Of a DNA stretch of 64,000 nucleotides, positions 26,412 through 34,362 are shown one piece after another (the stretch's first letter is position 1; every line of letters begins with the position of its first letter). Below the pieces are notes generated by a model. It ran no database searches. It was given only the letters and a program-made list of their open reading frames with translations, and was not told where the DNA came from. Origin of the DNA: Chitinophaga pinensis. GTDB taxonomy: Bacteria; Bacteroidota; Bacteroidia; UKL13-3. The stretch covers positions 37,433 through 101,432 of the forward strand of contig CAMBSD010000010.1 in the NCBI GenBank assembly GCA_945870425.1, written 5' to 3'. The position numbers and the translations under genes are program-made.

Positions 26412-27314
26412 TTACATCCAACCTTTGCGTTTAAACCAAATCCAAATGAAGATTGTAATACTTAACATTAACCCTATTACGGCAGGGTAGCCCCACATCC
26501 AATGCAGCTCTGGCATAACATCGAAGTTCATTCCATAAATGCCAACGATAAATGTGAGTGGTAAGAAGAAGGCAGAGAACACAGTTAAGAAGCGCATCAC
26601 CTCATTGGTTTTTTGAGATGATAGAGAGATGTAGATATTGAGAAGTGAGTGTATGCTATCATGAATTTCATCAATCAATATTTCATATTTTGTAAAAGTA
26701 TCTTTTAAATCTTGCATATGAGCATTCTTCTTGCCACTGCTCTCCATTTGTTCAACAATGTTTTTTGAAACTGAGAAAAGCCTTTTTGTGATGTAGGCTT
26801 TGCGTTTTATCTCATATAGGTTTTTGAGTAAATCTGGAATCCTGTTTTTTAAGAATATGCGCGATTCGTAATAATCTATCTCAGTATCAATTTTAGTCAA
26901 TGGAGCTTCATAGGTTTGTATGGCTTGCTTCAATAACTTACATACTATGTCGAAAGGCGTTTTAGCATAAGGATTATTTAAATACTTTTCAGCTGTTTGG
27001 CTAATGATATCCGTTTCACTTCTGTGAATGGTAATCAAATAGTTTTTGCCATAAAATATGGCCAACTTACGGGTAAGTTTTTGTATGGTATCTGAAGATT
27101 TATCACAATGTTTATCATAAAATCTGAAAATGATAAAGGACGCTTCCTCCATTTGTTCAATCTTGGGCAAATGTTCGGGCTCAAGGCAATCTTTGACTGC
27201 GGTGGGGTGTAAATGGTATTTTTCGGCCACTTCAGTTAGCTCTTCCAAACTTGGTCCACTTATGTCAATCCACTTATATGAATGCTCCGTTTCAGCTTTT
27301 ATTACTGTTAACAT
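26412..27314 (-). CDS. corA: CorA-family magnesium/cobalt transporter
   Basis: A 300-residue CorA. The N-terminal two-thirds form the cytoplasmic funnel with a long helix. Two C-terminal transmembrane helices follow, separated by the signature Tyr-Gly-Met-Asn-Phe, with the conserved basic end Lys-Arg-Lys-Gly-Trp-Met. The family forms pentameric Mg2+ channels, some carrying Co2+ or Zn2+. It is slightly shorter than E. coli CorA but complete. It is transcribed divergently from the NodB-type gene across an ~90-bp spacer that includes a short AGCATGCT palindrome. Confidence 0.93.
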   Translation of the reverse strand: MLTVIKAETEHSYKWIDISGPSLEELTEVAEKYHLHPTAVKDCLEPEHLPKIEQMEEASFIIFRFYDKHCDKSSDTIQKLTRKLAIFYGKNYLITIHRSETDIISQTAEKYLNNPYAKTPFDIVCKLLKQAIQTYEAPLTKIDTEIDYYESRIFLKNRIPDLLKNLYEIKRKAYITKRLFSVSKNIVEQMESSGKKNAHMQDLKDTFTKYEILIDEIHDSIHSLLNIYISLSSQKTNEVMRFLTVFSAFFLPLTFIVGIYGMNFDVMPELHWMWGYPAVIGLMLSITIFIWIWFKRKGWM

Positions 27315-27364
27315 TTTTGTTAGTTAATTAATTGTTATCAATGAGATAGTAGCATGCTATCCCT

Positions 27365-27372
27365 TAATTTTG
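27365..27372 (+). promoter_or_regulatory. Promoter-like TAnnTTTG box (-7)
   Basis: TAATTTTG exactly fits the Bacteroidota -7 consensus and lies 35 bp before the ATG of the deacetylase gene. No clear -33 element is seen. The AGCATGCT palindrome just upstream (27350-27357) could bind a regulator. Confidence 0.4.
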
Positions 27373-27407
27373 CGGTGTAACAAATAAAGAATTTATTGTT
27401 TTTATAT

Positions 27408-30032
27408 ATGTATAAAATTAAACCCATTTTATCCTTTCTTTTATGTGTATGTGTATTTTACTATACTAAGGCTCAAGTTACTAAAAAAGAGGCAGGAGTA
27501 TGTTTCAGAGTGGATGATACCCAGCCCATTAATAAACTTAGGACGTTTGATAGCCTATTTAGAAGCAAGGGCCTTAAGTTCACTTTTGGTTGTAATGCCC
27601 AAATTGTAGAAAGAATAGGAGGGGAAGAATATTGGAAGCTCTTGAAGGAAATGCAAAGCTATGGTCATGATATTGCTGACCACAGTGCCAATCATTATTC
27701 GCATTTCTTTGAAGTTACTAGCATGCAAGATACCCTTATGTATGCTTCAAAGCCAGGGGTTGATCATATCAATAAAGTGTTTTATAATCCCATAGCCAAT
27801 GGGCCGAGGATTTGTTTAAAATATAATTTGACTAATACTAATGGTCTTGGTGATGAGGGAAAGGTGACCTTAATAGGCAATAAACTTATTACGAAAAATA
27901 ATGGCGAATTTAGCCCTAATCGTATCTATGGCGTGCAAAATATAACTAAATTTTATTTGCCAAGTCTCGATTTGGTTTTAGGATTTTCAGGCATTTCAAA
28001 CGTAAATCCTTTTGATCCGGATACAGCTACACTCCTGTCATTTTGGAACGAGGATGTAAACTTTACAAATACAGATACCATTCCCTTTAAAATGCTATCT
28101 AATTTCGATATAGAAGTTGACAAGGCAGGTTTTTTATTGATGCAACAACATACGCAATACCTTTTTGCAAAGCATGGTTTGAAAAACCCAACTACCTGGA
28201 TTCAGCCAGGAGGAGAACAACCTTATTCAAGTGAAAGTTATATTGAAGAAACATTGGGTCACGAGTTTTCTTACCTCAGTGGTGCTAGTTACCCAACTTG
28301 TGTAAAGACATTTAACGAATTTGACCCCAATGGTTCAAAGAGGTTTTCGATGCAATGGGGTGATTTTTATGAGGAAACCCAAAGTGTTTCAACTATTCAA
28401 AAAACCATAGCCGATAGATTAGCTCGCCATCATGTTAGCATAGGGCTTAATCACTTTTCGCTCTATGGAGGGTTTGCTTGGAATGATTTAATCAATCATA
28501 TGAACACTCTTCTTGATTGGTGCAAAATGAAAAATATCAAAGTTGAAACCTATGATTATTGGGCCAATGAGTTGTATACTAAAATTACAAATCAGAGCGT
28601 GAACATTGCCCCAAGTTTGAATGTTGATTTGGATGAAGATAGTTTGCCTGATGGATTTGGGAACATAAGTAACTTTGATCGAACAACAGGCGTGGCGCAA
28701 AGTGCAGGGAAAAGTTTTTCGAGTAAAAGTGGTCAAGCATTTACCATACAAAGACTTGGTGGTGTGGAGAATGGTAGAAATGTGATAAGACTTTCAACCA
28801 AAGGTGGAACAGAAAATGACCAGATAAATATTTTCATCAATGTGCAAGACAAAGACATTAATTACTTTTTTGATGTGCCTGCAAACACGGCTGATTTTAC
28901 AGAGTACAGCAAAGAGTTTTGGATACCTGATGATGCCTTTTTAATTAGTGTATATTGTAATGTCTATTCACCTTCTGGCCGAACCATATTTGTTTCTGGC
29001 ATAGATATTAGAGGGGTTTCAAAACCAAAAATAAAATTTAAGAAATTAATAAAACAGGTAAATGAAGATTACCCTGTGATCGATTTGGATAAATGTGTTT
29101 TTGATACTGCATTTGCTGCAACATCAATGAAATGGTATGTCTTAACAGATGCGATGTCCTTTGCCAAATTAGATACCATCCATCGAAAACTGAGTATAAT
29201 ACCGAAACCATTTTGGTTAGGTACTGATTCAATTGTCGTGTTTGTGATAAATCCTTCAGGCCAAACGGATACTTGTACTTTGTATTTTACATCATCAGGT
29301 ATAAGTGTTTGTGCAGGGAAATTGGTTGAATTAAAAGTACCCTATGATACTACTTGCAAGTATAAATGGATTGCCACACCTGCAGATATAAGTTTGAAAA
29401 ATGATACTAGCCCAAGCATAGATGTAAGACCAATTTTAACAGGTGTTTATAAACTTTCAATTACCCAAGTAAATAATGTTACTGAGACATTTACTGTAGG
29501 TGTGAATGTAAAGCAAAGTAGAACATTAAACCCTGAATTGGATACCCTGATTTATAATCCCTCGGAGGATAATATTTTTGAAATAAATAAACCTTTTGGG
29601 TATACCTTCTCATTGTTAAACCAAGCTAGGTACAAGGTAGAATTAATTAACAGTACTATCAAAACACCAAAGGGGCAGAATAATCTTGGTGATGATTTGG
29701 TAAGAATTTATACCAGTAACAATAGCTGCGATGTGGGAATTATTGATCTACATATTATGAGTAAGAGAGGCTCTGTAACTGAATTGGAATTAGATAAAAA
29801 TCTCAAAGTATACCCTAATCCTGTAAGTGATTATTTAGTAATTGAGACTCTTAATGAAAGTGATTATGATTTGGTTTTAGTGGATTTGAATGGTCAAGTA
29901 TTAAAAAGAAGTGTTATAAATAAAAAGTCAAATAATATAGATATGTTGGACATCCCACAAGGCTTTTATATTTTATATCTTAGCCATCAAATAGGTCCTA
30001 AGAGGCATTATTACAAAATATTTAGGAATTGA
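27408..30032 (+). CDS. Secreted NodB-type polysaccharide deacetylase-like protein with T9SS tail
   Basis: An 874-residue protein. A signal peptide (ending Thr-Lys-Ala-Gln) precedes a NodB-like domain (about residues 28-390) with Phe-Arg-Val-Asp-Asp and the metal-binding His-Ser-Ala-Asn-His motif. A ~100-residue insert separates this from the later Trp-Ile-Gln-Pro-Gly-Gly and Asn-His-Phe-Ser segments. A beta-sandwich module with a carbohydrate-binding look, Ig-like segments and a T9SS type A tail (Tyr-Pro-Asn-Pro-Val ... Gly-Phe-Tyr-Ile-Leu) follow. It is probably a surface-attached carbohydrate esterase or deacetylase; the substrate is unknown. ATG 27408 is preferred over the TTG four codons upstream. 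Confidence 0.78.
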   Translation: MYKIKPILSFLLCVCVFYYTKAQVTKKEAGVCFRVDDTQPINKLRTFDSLFRSKGLKFTFGCNAQIVERIGGEEYWKLLKEMQSYGHDIADHSANHYSHFFEVTSMQDTLMYASKPGVDHINKVFYNPIANGPRICLKYNLTNTNGLGDEGKVTLIGNKLITKNNGEFSPNRIYGVQNITKFYLPSLDLVLGFSGISNVNPFDPDTATLLSFWNEDVNFTNTDTIPFKMLSNFDIEVDKAGFLLMQQHTQYLFAKHGLKNPTTWIQPGGEQPYSSESYIEETLGHEFSYLSGASYPTCVKTFNEFDPNGSKRFSMQWGDFYEETQSVSTIQKTIADRLARHHVSIGLNHFSLYGGFAWNDLINHMNTLLDWCKMKNIKVETYDYWANELYTKITNQSVNIAPSLNVDLDEDSLPDGFGNISNFDRTTGVAQSAGKSFSSKSGQAFTIQRLGGVENGRNVIRLSTKGGTENDQINIFINVQDKDINYFFDVPANTADFTEYSKEFWIPDDAFLISVYCNVYSPSGRTIFVSGIDIRGVSKPKIKFKKLIKQVNEDYPVIDLDKCVFDTAFAATSMKWYVLTDAMSFAKLDTIHRKLSIIPKPFWLGTDSIVVFVINPSGQTDTCTLYFTSSGISVCAGKLVELKVPYDTTCKYKWIATPADISLKNDTSPSIDVRPILTGVYKLSITQVNNVTETFTVGVNVKQSRTLNPELDTLIYNPSEDNIFEINKPFGYTFSLLNQARYKVELINSTIKTPKGQNNLGDDLVRIYTSNNSCDVGIIDLHIMSKRGSVTELELDKNLKVYPNPVSDYLVIETLNESDYDLVLVDLNGQVLKRSVINKKSNNIDMLDIPQGFYILYLSHQIGPKRHYYKIFRN

Positions 30033-30160
30033 TATAGCGTTTGAGTGTTGTAAATCAGTTGTATATGATATCTCTATTTCTACCTAAATACTATTTTGTG
30101 AGTCTGTTGCCTTGTATATTGAGTGATTGAATTTTCATAATTGACGAAAGTCTATGAATT

Positions 30161-30190
30161 AAAAACCGAGAGGAGTCTCGGTTTTTTATT
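30161..30190 (+). terminator. Intrinsic terminator
   Basis: AAAAACCGAGA and TCTCGGTTTTT pair perfectly around GGAG and run into T-rich DNA. It lies about 130 bp after the deacetylase gene. Confidence 0.88.
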
Positions 30191-30273
30191 TAATTTGTGC
30201 AGCGAGAGATAAAAAAAATGATTAAAAATTTGCCCATTCAGTAAAGTTAGGTAGTTTAAGTCAATCCATTTTT

Positions 30274-30281
30274 TATTTTTG
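30274..30281 (+). promoter_or_regulatory. Promoter-like TAnnTTTG box (-7) of the E2 gene
   Basis: TATTTTTG matches the consensus and ends 21 bp before the ATG. It sits after the terminator of the preceding gene, as expected for a separate promoter. Confidence 0.45.
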
Positions 30282-30302
30282 CAAGCATATAACTAAAAGT
30301 AC

Positions 30303-31550
30303 ATGGCAGAAATTATTCGCATGCCCAAGATGAGCGACACGATGACCGAAGGTGTTATCGTTTCGTGGTTGAAACAAGTGGGCGATGATATTAAACCAGG
30401 CGATATACTAGCTGAGGTTGAGACAGATAAGGCTACAATGGAGTTGGAAAATTACGTAAAAGGAACGCTTTTACACATTGGTATCCCTGACGGAGGCACA
30501 GTGCCTGTTGATGCAATTATTGCCATTGTTGGAGCTAAAGGTGAGGATATTTCTTCTATTTTGGCATCTGCTGATAGCAAGCCTGTTGTAAGTAGTGCAG
30601 CACCGGTTGAAACAATAGAAACTATTGTGGCAAGTCCTGAGACAGCCTTAGTTGCTTCTTCAGATATTTCAGATTCAAGAGTGAAAGCATCTCCTTTGGC
30701 TAAGAGAATAGCTGAAGATAGAGGAATAAGTTTGTCACAACTTCATGGAAGTGGCGATGGTGGAAGAATTGTAAAGCGTGATGTCGAGGGATTTGTTCCT
30801 GTATCTAAACCCCAAGTTACAAGTACCCCAAGCCCAACTCCTGTTGCCTTACCGCAAATTGTAGCCCAAGAAAGTTATGAGGATGTTCAGTTATCTCAAA
30901 TGCGTAAGGTAATTGCAAGGAGGTTGAGCGAGAGTTTATTTACTGCACCACATTTTTACCTAACCATGTCTATCCGCATGGATAAAGCTATTGAAGCTCG
31001 TAAGGCTATCAATGACATGGGTGATGTGAAGATATCCATGAATGATATCATAGTGAAAGCTGTAGCGGCTGCATTGCGCAAAAATCCGAATGTAAATGTT
31101 AGTTGGTTAGGTGATAAGATTCGTTACAACCACCATATTAACATTGGTATTGCGGTGGCCATCGAAGATGGTTTAATTGTACCTGTAGTAAAATTTGCTG
31201 ATAACAAAACAATTTCGCATATCAGTGCTGAAGTAAAGCAATTGGCAGATAAAGCTAAAAACAAAAAATTACAGCCTACGGAATTTGAAGGAAGTACCTT
31301 TACCATATCAAATCTTGGAATGTATGGTATTGATCAATTCACTGCTATTATCAATCCACCTGATGCTTGTATATTGGCTGTAGGTGCTGCTACCGAAACT
31401 GTTTTAGTTGAAAATGGGCAAATGGTAGTAGGTAACGTGATGAAGGTTACATTAAGTTGCGACCACAGAGCGGTTGATGGTGCTGTTGGTTCAGCCTTCT
31501 TAAAAACGCTAAAAGAATTACTTGAAAATCCAATTAAAATGTTGGTTTAA
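30303..31550 (+). CDS. pdhC: Dihydrolipoamide acetyltransferase, E2 of pyruvate dehydrogenase complex
   Basis: A 415-residue E2 with three parts. A single lipoyl domain (residues ~1-78) carries lipoyl-lysine Lys43 in Glu-Thr-Asp-Lys-Ala. An E1/E3-binding domain (about 132-170) reads Ala-Ser-Pro-Leu-Ala-Lys-Arg. The C-terminal catalytic acetyltransferase core has Asp-His-Arg-Ala-Val-Asp-Gly near its end. Linkers are Ala/Pro/Ser-rich. It passes acetyl groups from E1 to CoA in the cytoplasm. No E1 gene adjoins it; the likely E3 (lpdA) is 17 kb away in the same window. A strong terminator follows. Confidence 0.93.
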   Translation: MAEIIRMPKMSDTMTEGVIVSWLKQVGDDIKPGDILAEVETDKATMELENYVKGTLLHIGIPDGGTVPVDAIIAIVGAKGEDISSILASADSKPVVSSAAPVETIETIVASPETALVASSDISDSRVKASPLAKRIAEDRGISLSQLHGSGDGGRIVKRDVEGFVPVSKPQVTSTPSPTPVALPQIVAQESYEDVQLSQMRKVIARRLSESLFTAPHFYLTMSIRMDKAIEARKAINDMGDVKISMNDIIVKAVAAALRKNPNVNVSWLGDKIRYNHHINIGIAVAIEDGLIVPVVKFADNKTISHISAEVKQLADKAKNKKLQPTEFEGSTFTISNLGMYGIDQFTAIINPPDACILAVGAATETVLVENGQMVVGNVMKVTLSCDHRAVDGAVGSAFLKTLKELLENPIKMLV

Positions 31551-31569
31551 TCAATACAATATCTAGATT

Positions 31570-31600
31570 AAAAGTGCTTCAAATTTTGAAGCACTTTTTT
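31570..31600 (+). terminator. Intrinsic terminator after pdhC
   Basis: AAAGTGCTTCAAA and TTTGAAGCACTTT form a long perfect stem followed by a T-run. Confidence 0.9.
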
Positions 31601-31955
31601 TATATATGCCCTAAACTAATATATTATTTAAGTCTTCAAATTACGTTGCATTGAGGGATGTAGATTTGTTTGCAAAGGAATTTAAGGTAGGTGTTTTGAT
31701 GTCCCATATTAGGATAATGAAAGTAAATACTTGTTTGGGTTTTTTAAGATAATATTCGCTTGCATACAATCCCATCTCTGTAATTTGATTTATGATTAAA
31801 TTCTTTCTACACCATTAAACCTCTATGACTTTCTTTTGTATATTTCTACATAGTTTGATTTTTAAATATCATAGGTAATTCAAATAAATTTCTTCAGCCG
31901 TGATTTGAAAAATTAATTTTAAAAATATAAGTAATCCTACTATGTCTATTCACAT
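31601..31955. other. Intergenic spacer, no feature recognised
   Basis: About 355 bp of AT-rich DNA between converging transcription units. It contains no plausible gene, RNA or repeat that I can identify, nor a clear terminator for the minus-strand B12 operon. Confidence 0.5.
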
Positions 31956-32141
31956 TTACTTTTTCTTGAATCCATAAGGGCAGTGTCTGCATCCACCTTT
32001 GCAGCAAAAGCCTCTTTGTATGTGGTAGCTTTCTGTAAAAACCATAAATCCTGATTCCATGTAAAAATGAATACCTTCTTTCATTTCATTTCTTTTTGGA
32101 ATGTGCTTACTATTTTTATGCTTTATGATCTCGTTTGCCAT
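31956..32141 (-). CDS. DUF5522 Cys-rich small protein
   Basis: A 61-residue protein with Glu-Gly-Ile-His-Phe-Tyr, then Phe-Thr-Glu-Ser-Tyr-His and the C-terminal Cys-Cys-Lys-Gly-Gly-Cys-Arg-His-Cys-Pro-Tyr-Gly motif typical of DUF5522. The four cysteines and His could bind zinc or an iron-sulfur cluster, which is a guess. Its ATG overlaps the stop of the upstream B12-binding lipoprotein gene by one base (TAATG), so it is probably translationally coupled and the last gene of the B12 operon. Function unknown. Confidence 0.85.
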   Translation of the reverse strand: MANEIIKHKNSKHIPKRNEMKEGIHFYMESGFMVFTESYHIQRGFCCKGGCRHCPYGFKKK

Positions 32142-33190
32142 TAATAATTAAAATAAAAATCTCCTGTGATAATACCTGCATTAAATAAACCATTTAACTG
32201 TCCTGTATTGGCATTGAATCTATAGCATTTTGATTTTTGCATATAATCCAATACATCGCTTACATATAATTCATTGTATGTATTGTCGAATGAAAGGCCA
32301 TAGAAATTCTTGCCATTGGCGTTCACAAAAGGGTTTTTAGGTAACATACTATCTGTGACCGCCATTTTATAGATGTCTTTTTTTAACCAATATAAGGCTG
32401 TTTTGTTTTTATTTAATACCAGTTTGCTTGGCTTGTCATCCCCTTCAAATGGATAGGATTTGATGAGTCTGAATACATGGTTACTAAAAAAGAGTTTATG
32501 TAATGTAGCGTTTATTTTTTTTGTTTGACTGCCATCACACAGCACCCAAAAAGTGCTATCATTTTCTTGCAATATAGAATGTGTACCATAAGAAAGTTGG
32601 ATACTGTCTTTGATTTGATCCTTAAAAATATCAATGCTATAGATAAAGTTACTATTAGGACAAGTCACCAACATGATACTACCTGATAGGAGCATATTTT
32701 CGGTCCAAGAAGGAAAAGTGATTTTTTTCAATACACTATTGTTCGATAAATCAATCACGGTTATGGCCTTGTCATACAAATCGCTAATGTATGCCTTGTT
32801 CGATGAAACAGCCTCTATATACCTTGGTGAGCGGAGGCCTGCTATAGTAGAAATGGATATAAAGTTTCTTTTGTCTAACACCTCAACTTTACCTGAATTA
32901 TTCACTACCAAGTACAATTTGTCGTTAATTATACTCATTGATTGTAGCACATCACCCAAGACTTTGTTGTTGGCTTGTTTAAACACATCAGTGTAATACA
33001 TATTATTATACACATCAATAAAATCTAGGGTTGCATTCCCTGATTGGAAATTCCCCTCGTTCAATACATAAATACCTTCATGTAATGAATCTGGTAATAC
33101 CACCAATGGTGGCACCTGAGGCGCTTTGTCGCAAGACTGTGTTCCAAGCATAAGCAATGTTAAAAATATTAGACTGAATATGTATTTCAT
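32141..33190 (-). CDS. BtuG-like beta-propeller surface lipoprotein
   Basis: A 349-residue lipoprotein: the signal sequence ends in a lipobox Leu-Gly-Thr-Gln-Ser-Cys. The mature protein starts Gly-Ile-Tyr-Val-Leu-Asn-Glu-Gly-Asn-Phe, the typical first strand of YncE/DUF5074-like propellers. Repeated blade motifs follow, such as Val-Ile-Asp-Leu and Val-Leu-Asp-Lys. In gut Bacteroides, BtuG proteins of this fold bind cobalamin on the cell surface and hand it to BtuB. Location in a riboswitch-controlled operon with a BtuB-like receptor supports the same role here. The start is ATG 33190; the TTG five codons earlier is less likely. Confidence 0.8.
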   Translation of the reverse strand: MKYIFSLIFLTLLMLGTQSCDKAPQVPPLVVLPDSLHEGIYVLNEGNFQSGNATLDFIDVYNNMYYTDVFKQANNKVLGDVLQSMSIINDKLYLVVNNSGKVEVLDKRNFISISTIAGLRSPRYIEAVSSNKAYISDLYDKAITVIDLSNNSVLKKITFPSWTENMLLSGSIMLVTCPNSNFIYSIDIFKDQIKDSIQLSYGTHSILQENDSTFWVLCDGSQTKKINATLHKLFFSNHVFRLIKSYPFEGDDKPSKLVLNKNKTALYWLKKDIYKMAVTDSMLPKNPFVNANGKNFYGLSFDNTYNELYVSDVLDYMQKSKCYRFNANTGQLNGLFNAGIITGDFYFNY

Positions 33191-33255
33191 TAATGTGGAG
33201 GTCAATGTTTATATGTGAATGGTTGTAAAGGGAATTAATGGTTTTGTTATTTGTT

Positions 33256-33305
33256 GGGGCGTATCAACATACGCCCCATAATTTTGGGCGAATATTAATT
33301 CGCCC
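33256..33305. repeat. Double-hairpin intergenic repeat
   Basis: Two adjacent perfect palindromes: GGGGCGTA/TACGCCCC (33256-33277) and GGGCGAAT/ATTCGCCC (33286-33305), both with GGGCG ends. They lie between two genes of the B12 operon and could attenuate or stabilise its mRNA. This GC-rich form resembles dispersed palindromic elements I know from other bacterial genomes. Confidence 0.75.
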
Positions 33306-33370
33306 CTACATGGTTTGTTTGCATTTGTGTAGAGGTTTAACTAAACGTCTTTACCAATACATCATGCGGT

Positions 33371-34351
33371 TTATTGTTTTACAAATTTTTTGCTAACTAC
33401 ACCCATTTCTGTTTTGATGTTTATGAAATACAAGCCATTGTTCAATTCTGAAACATCCATGTTGTTTGAATTTGATGCGCTCATTATTTCTTGACCATTG
33501 ATTTCTGAAACAATACATTCAAATGTTCTTATATTTTTAGGTAAATCAATAAACAATTGATTGGCTACTGGGTTAGGGAAAATACTTACATCATTTGATG
33601 ATAATTTTTCTTCAAGGGATTGTTTGATGCTGTATGTTAAATTGTCGATACAAAAATAAGTTGGTGTATTTATTCCAAAACCACCAAAAGTATCACTGGA
33701 TGCAAAACTGAATGTTAGGCTATCGAAGCTACCAATTTTACTCAAATCAACCCATCTCCAATTTTTTACAATATAGTCTTTGCTATTGTCTGCAAATCTA
33801 TAGTCAGCTAAATAAAAATTAACAATTGAATCCTTTTGTATGCCGTTTTTAAATCCTTTGAAACTTACCATTAAATAATCTGGGTAAGAACCTTGTGCTA
33901 AACCACTTTTGGTTCCACTAGTATCTCCAAATTTGCGGGTAAACGAATCACCTTTCTTCATATTGTAGTAGGCATAGGTATTGTTTGTGATATAAAAACC
34001 CATTACATCTTTATTTACTTTGATATGTCCATAACTATATGCTACACCATAATTATTTGAGTTGTCATAACCACCACCTGTAATGGAGTTCCCTTCATTT
34101 TTATAGCCTTCAGCCAATGTATCTTTAAGGTTTGAAACTGCAAAGCCGCTCCAATATCCGCCAAATGCCGAATCATATTTGTTAGAATAAAATGCGCCAC
34201 CGCTATTAAATCCTTTTTTCCAATCTTCACCTTTATTATAAGTATTCGGTGCAAGGGTGATGTCTTCAAAAGTTGAGACGAATTGTGCATTTACATTTAG
34301 TGAAAGCAGGCTGGTGATTATAGCGAATAGTAATTTGTAGTTGTTTTTCAT
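33371..34351 (-). CDS. DUF4465-family secreted protein with T9SS tail, B12 operon
   Basis: A 326-residue protein with a signal peptide ending Val-Asn-Ala-Gln. A DUF4465 jelly-roll domain (about residues 22-240) carries Phe-Glu-Asp-Ile, Gly-Phe-Asn-Ser-Gly-Gly and Trp-Ser-Gly-Phe segments and a terminal Cys-Ile-Asp-Asn-Leu. The last ~75 residues are a T9SS type A tail (Phe-Pro-Asn-Pro-Val ... Gly-Leu-Tyr-Phe-Ile). From memory, DUF4465 proteins recur in B12 loci of Bacteroidota, where the BtuH proteins bind cobalamin. Here it sits 11 bp downstream of the BtuB-like receptor gene. A surface cobalamin-binding or capture role is likely; the exact function is inference. Confidence 0.82.
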   Translation of the reverse strand: MKNNYKLLFAIITSLLSLNVNAQFVSTFEDITLAPNTYNKGEDWKKGFNSGGAFYSNKYDSAFGGYWSGFAVSNLKDTLAEGYKNEGNSITGGGYDNSNNYGVAYSYGHIKVNKDVMGFYITNNTYAYYNMKKGDSFTRKFGDTSGTKSGLAQGSYPDYLMVSFKGFKNGIQKDSIVNFYLADYRFADNSKDYIVKNWRWVDLSKIGSFDSLTFSFASSDTFGGFGINTPTYFCIDNLTYSIKQSLEEKLSSNDVSIFPNPVANQLFIDLPKNIRTFECIVSEINGQEIMSASNSNNMDVSELNNGLYFINIKTEMGVVSKKFVKQ

Positions 34352-34362
34352 ATTTGTATAAT

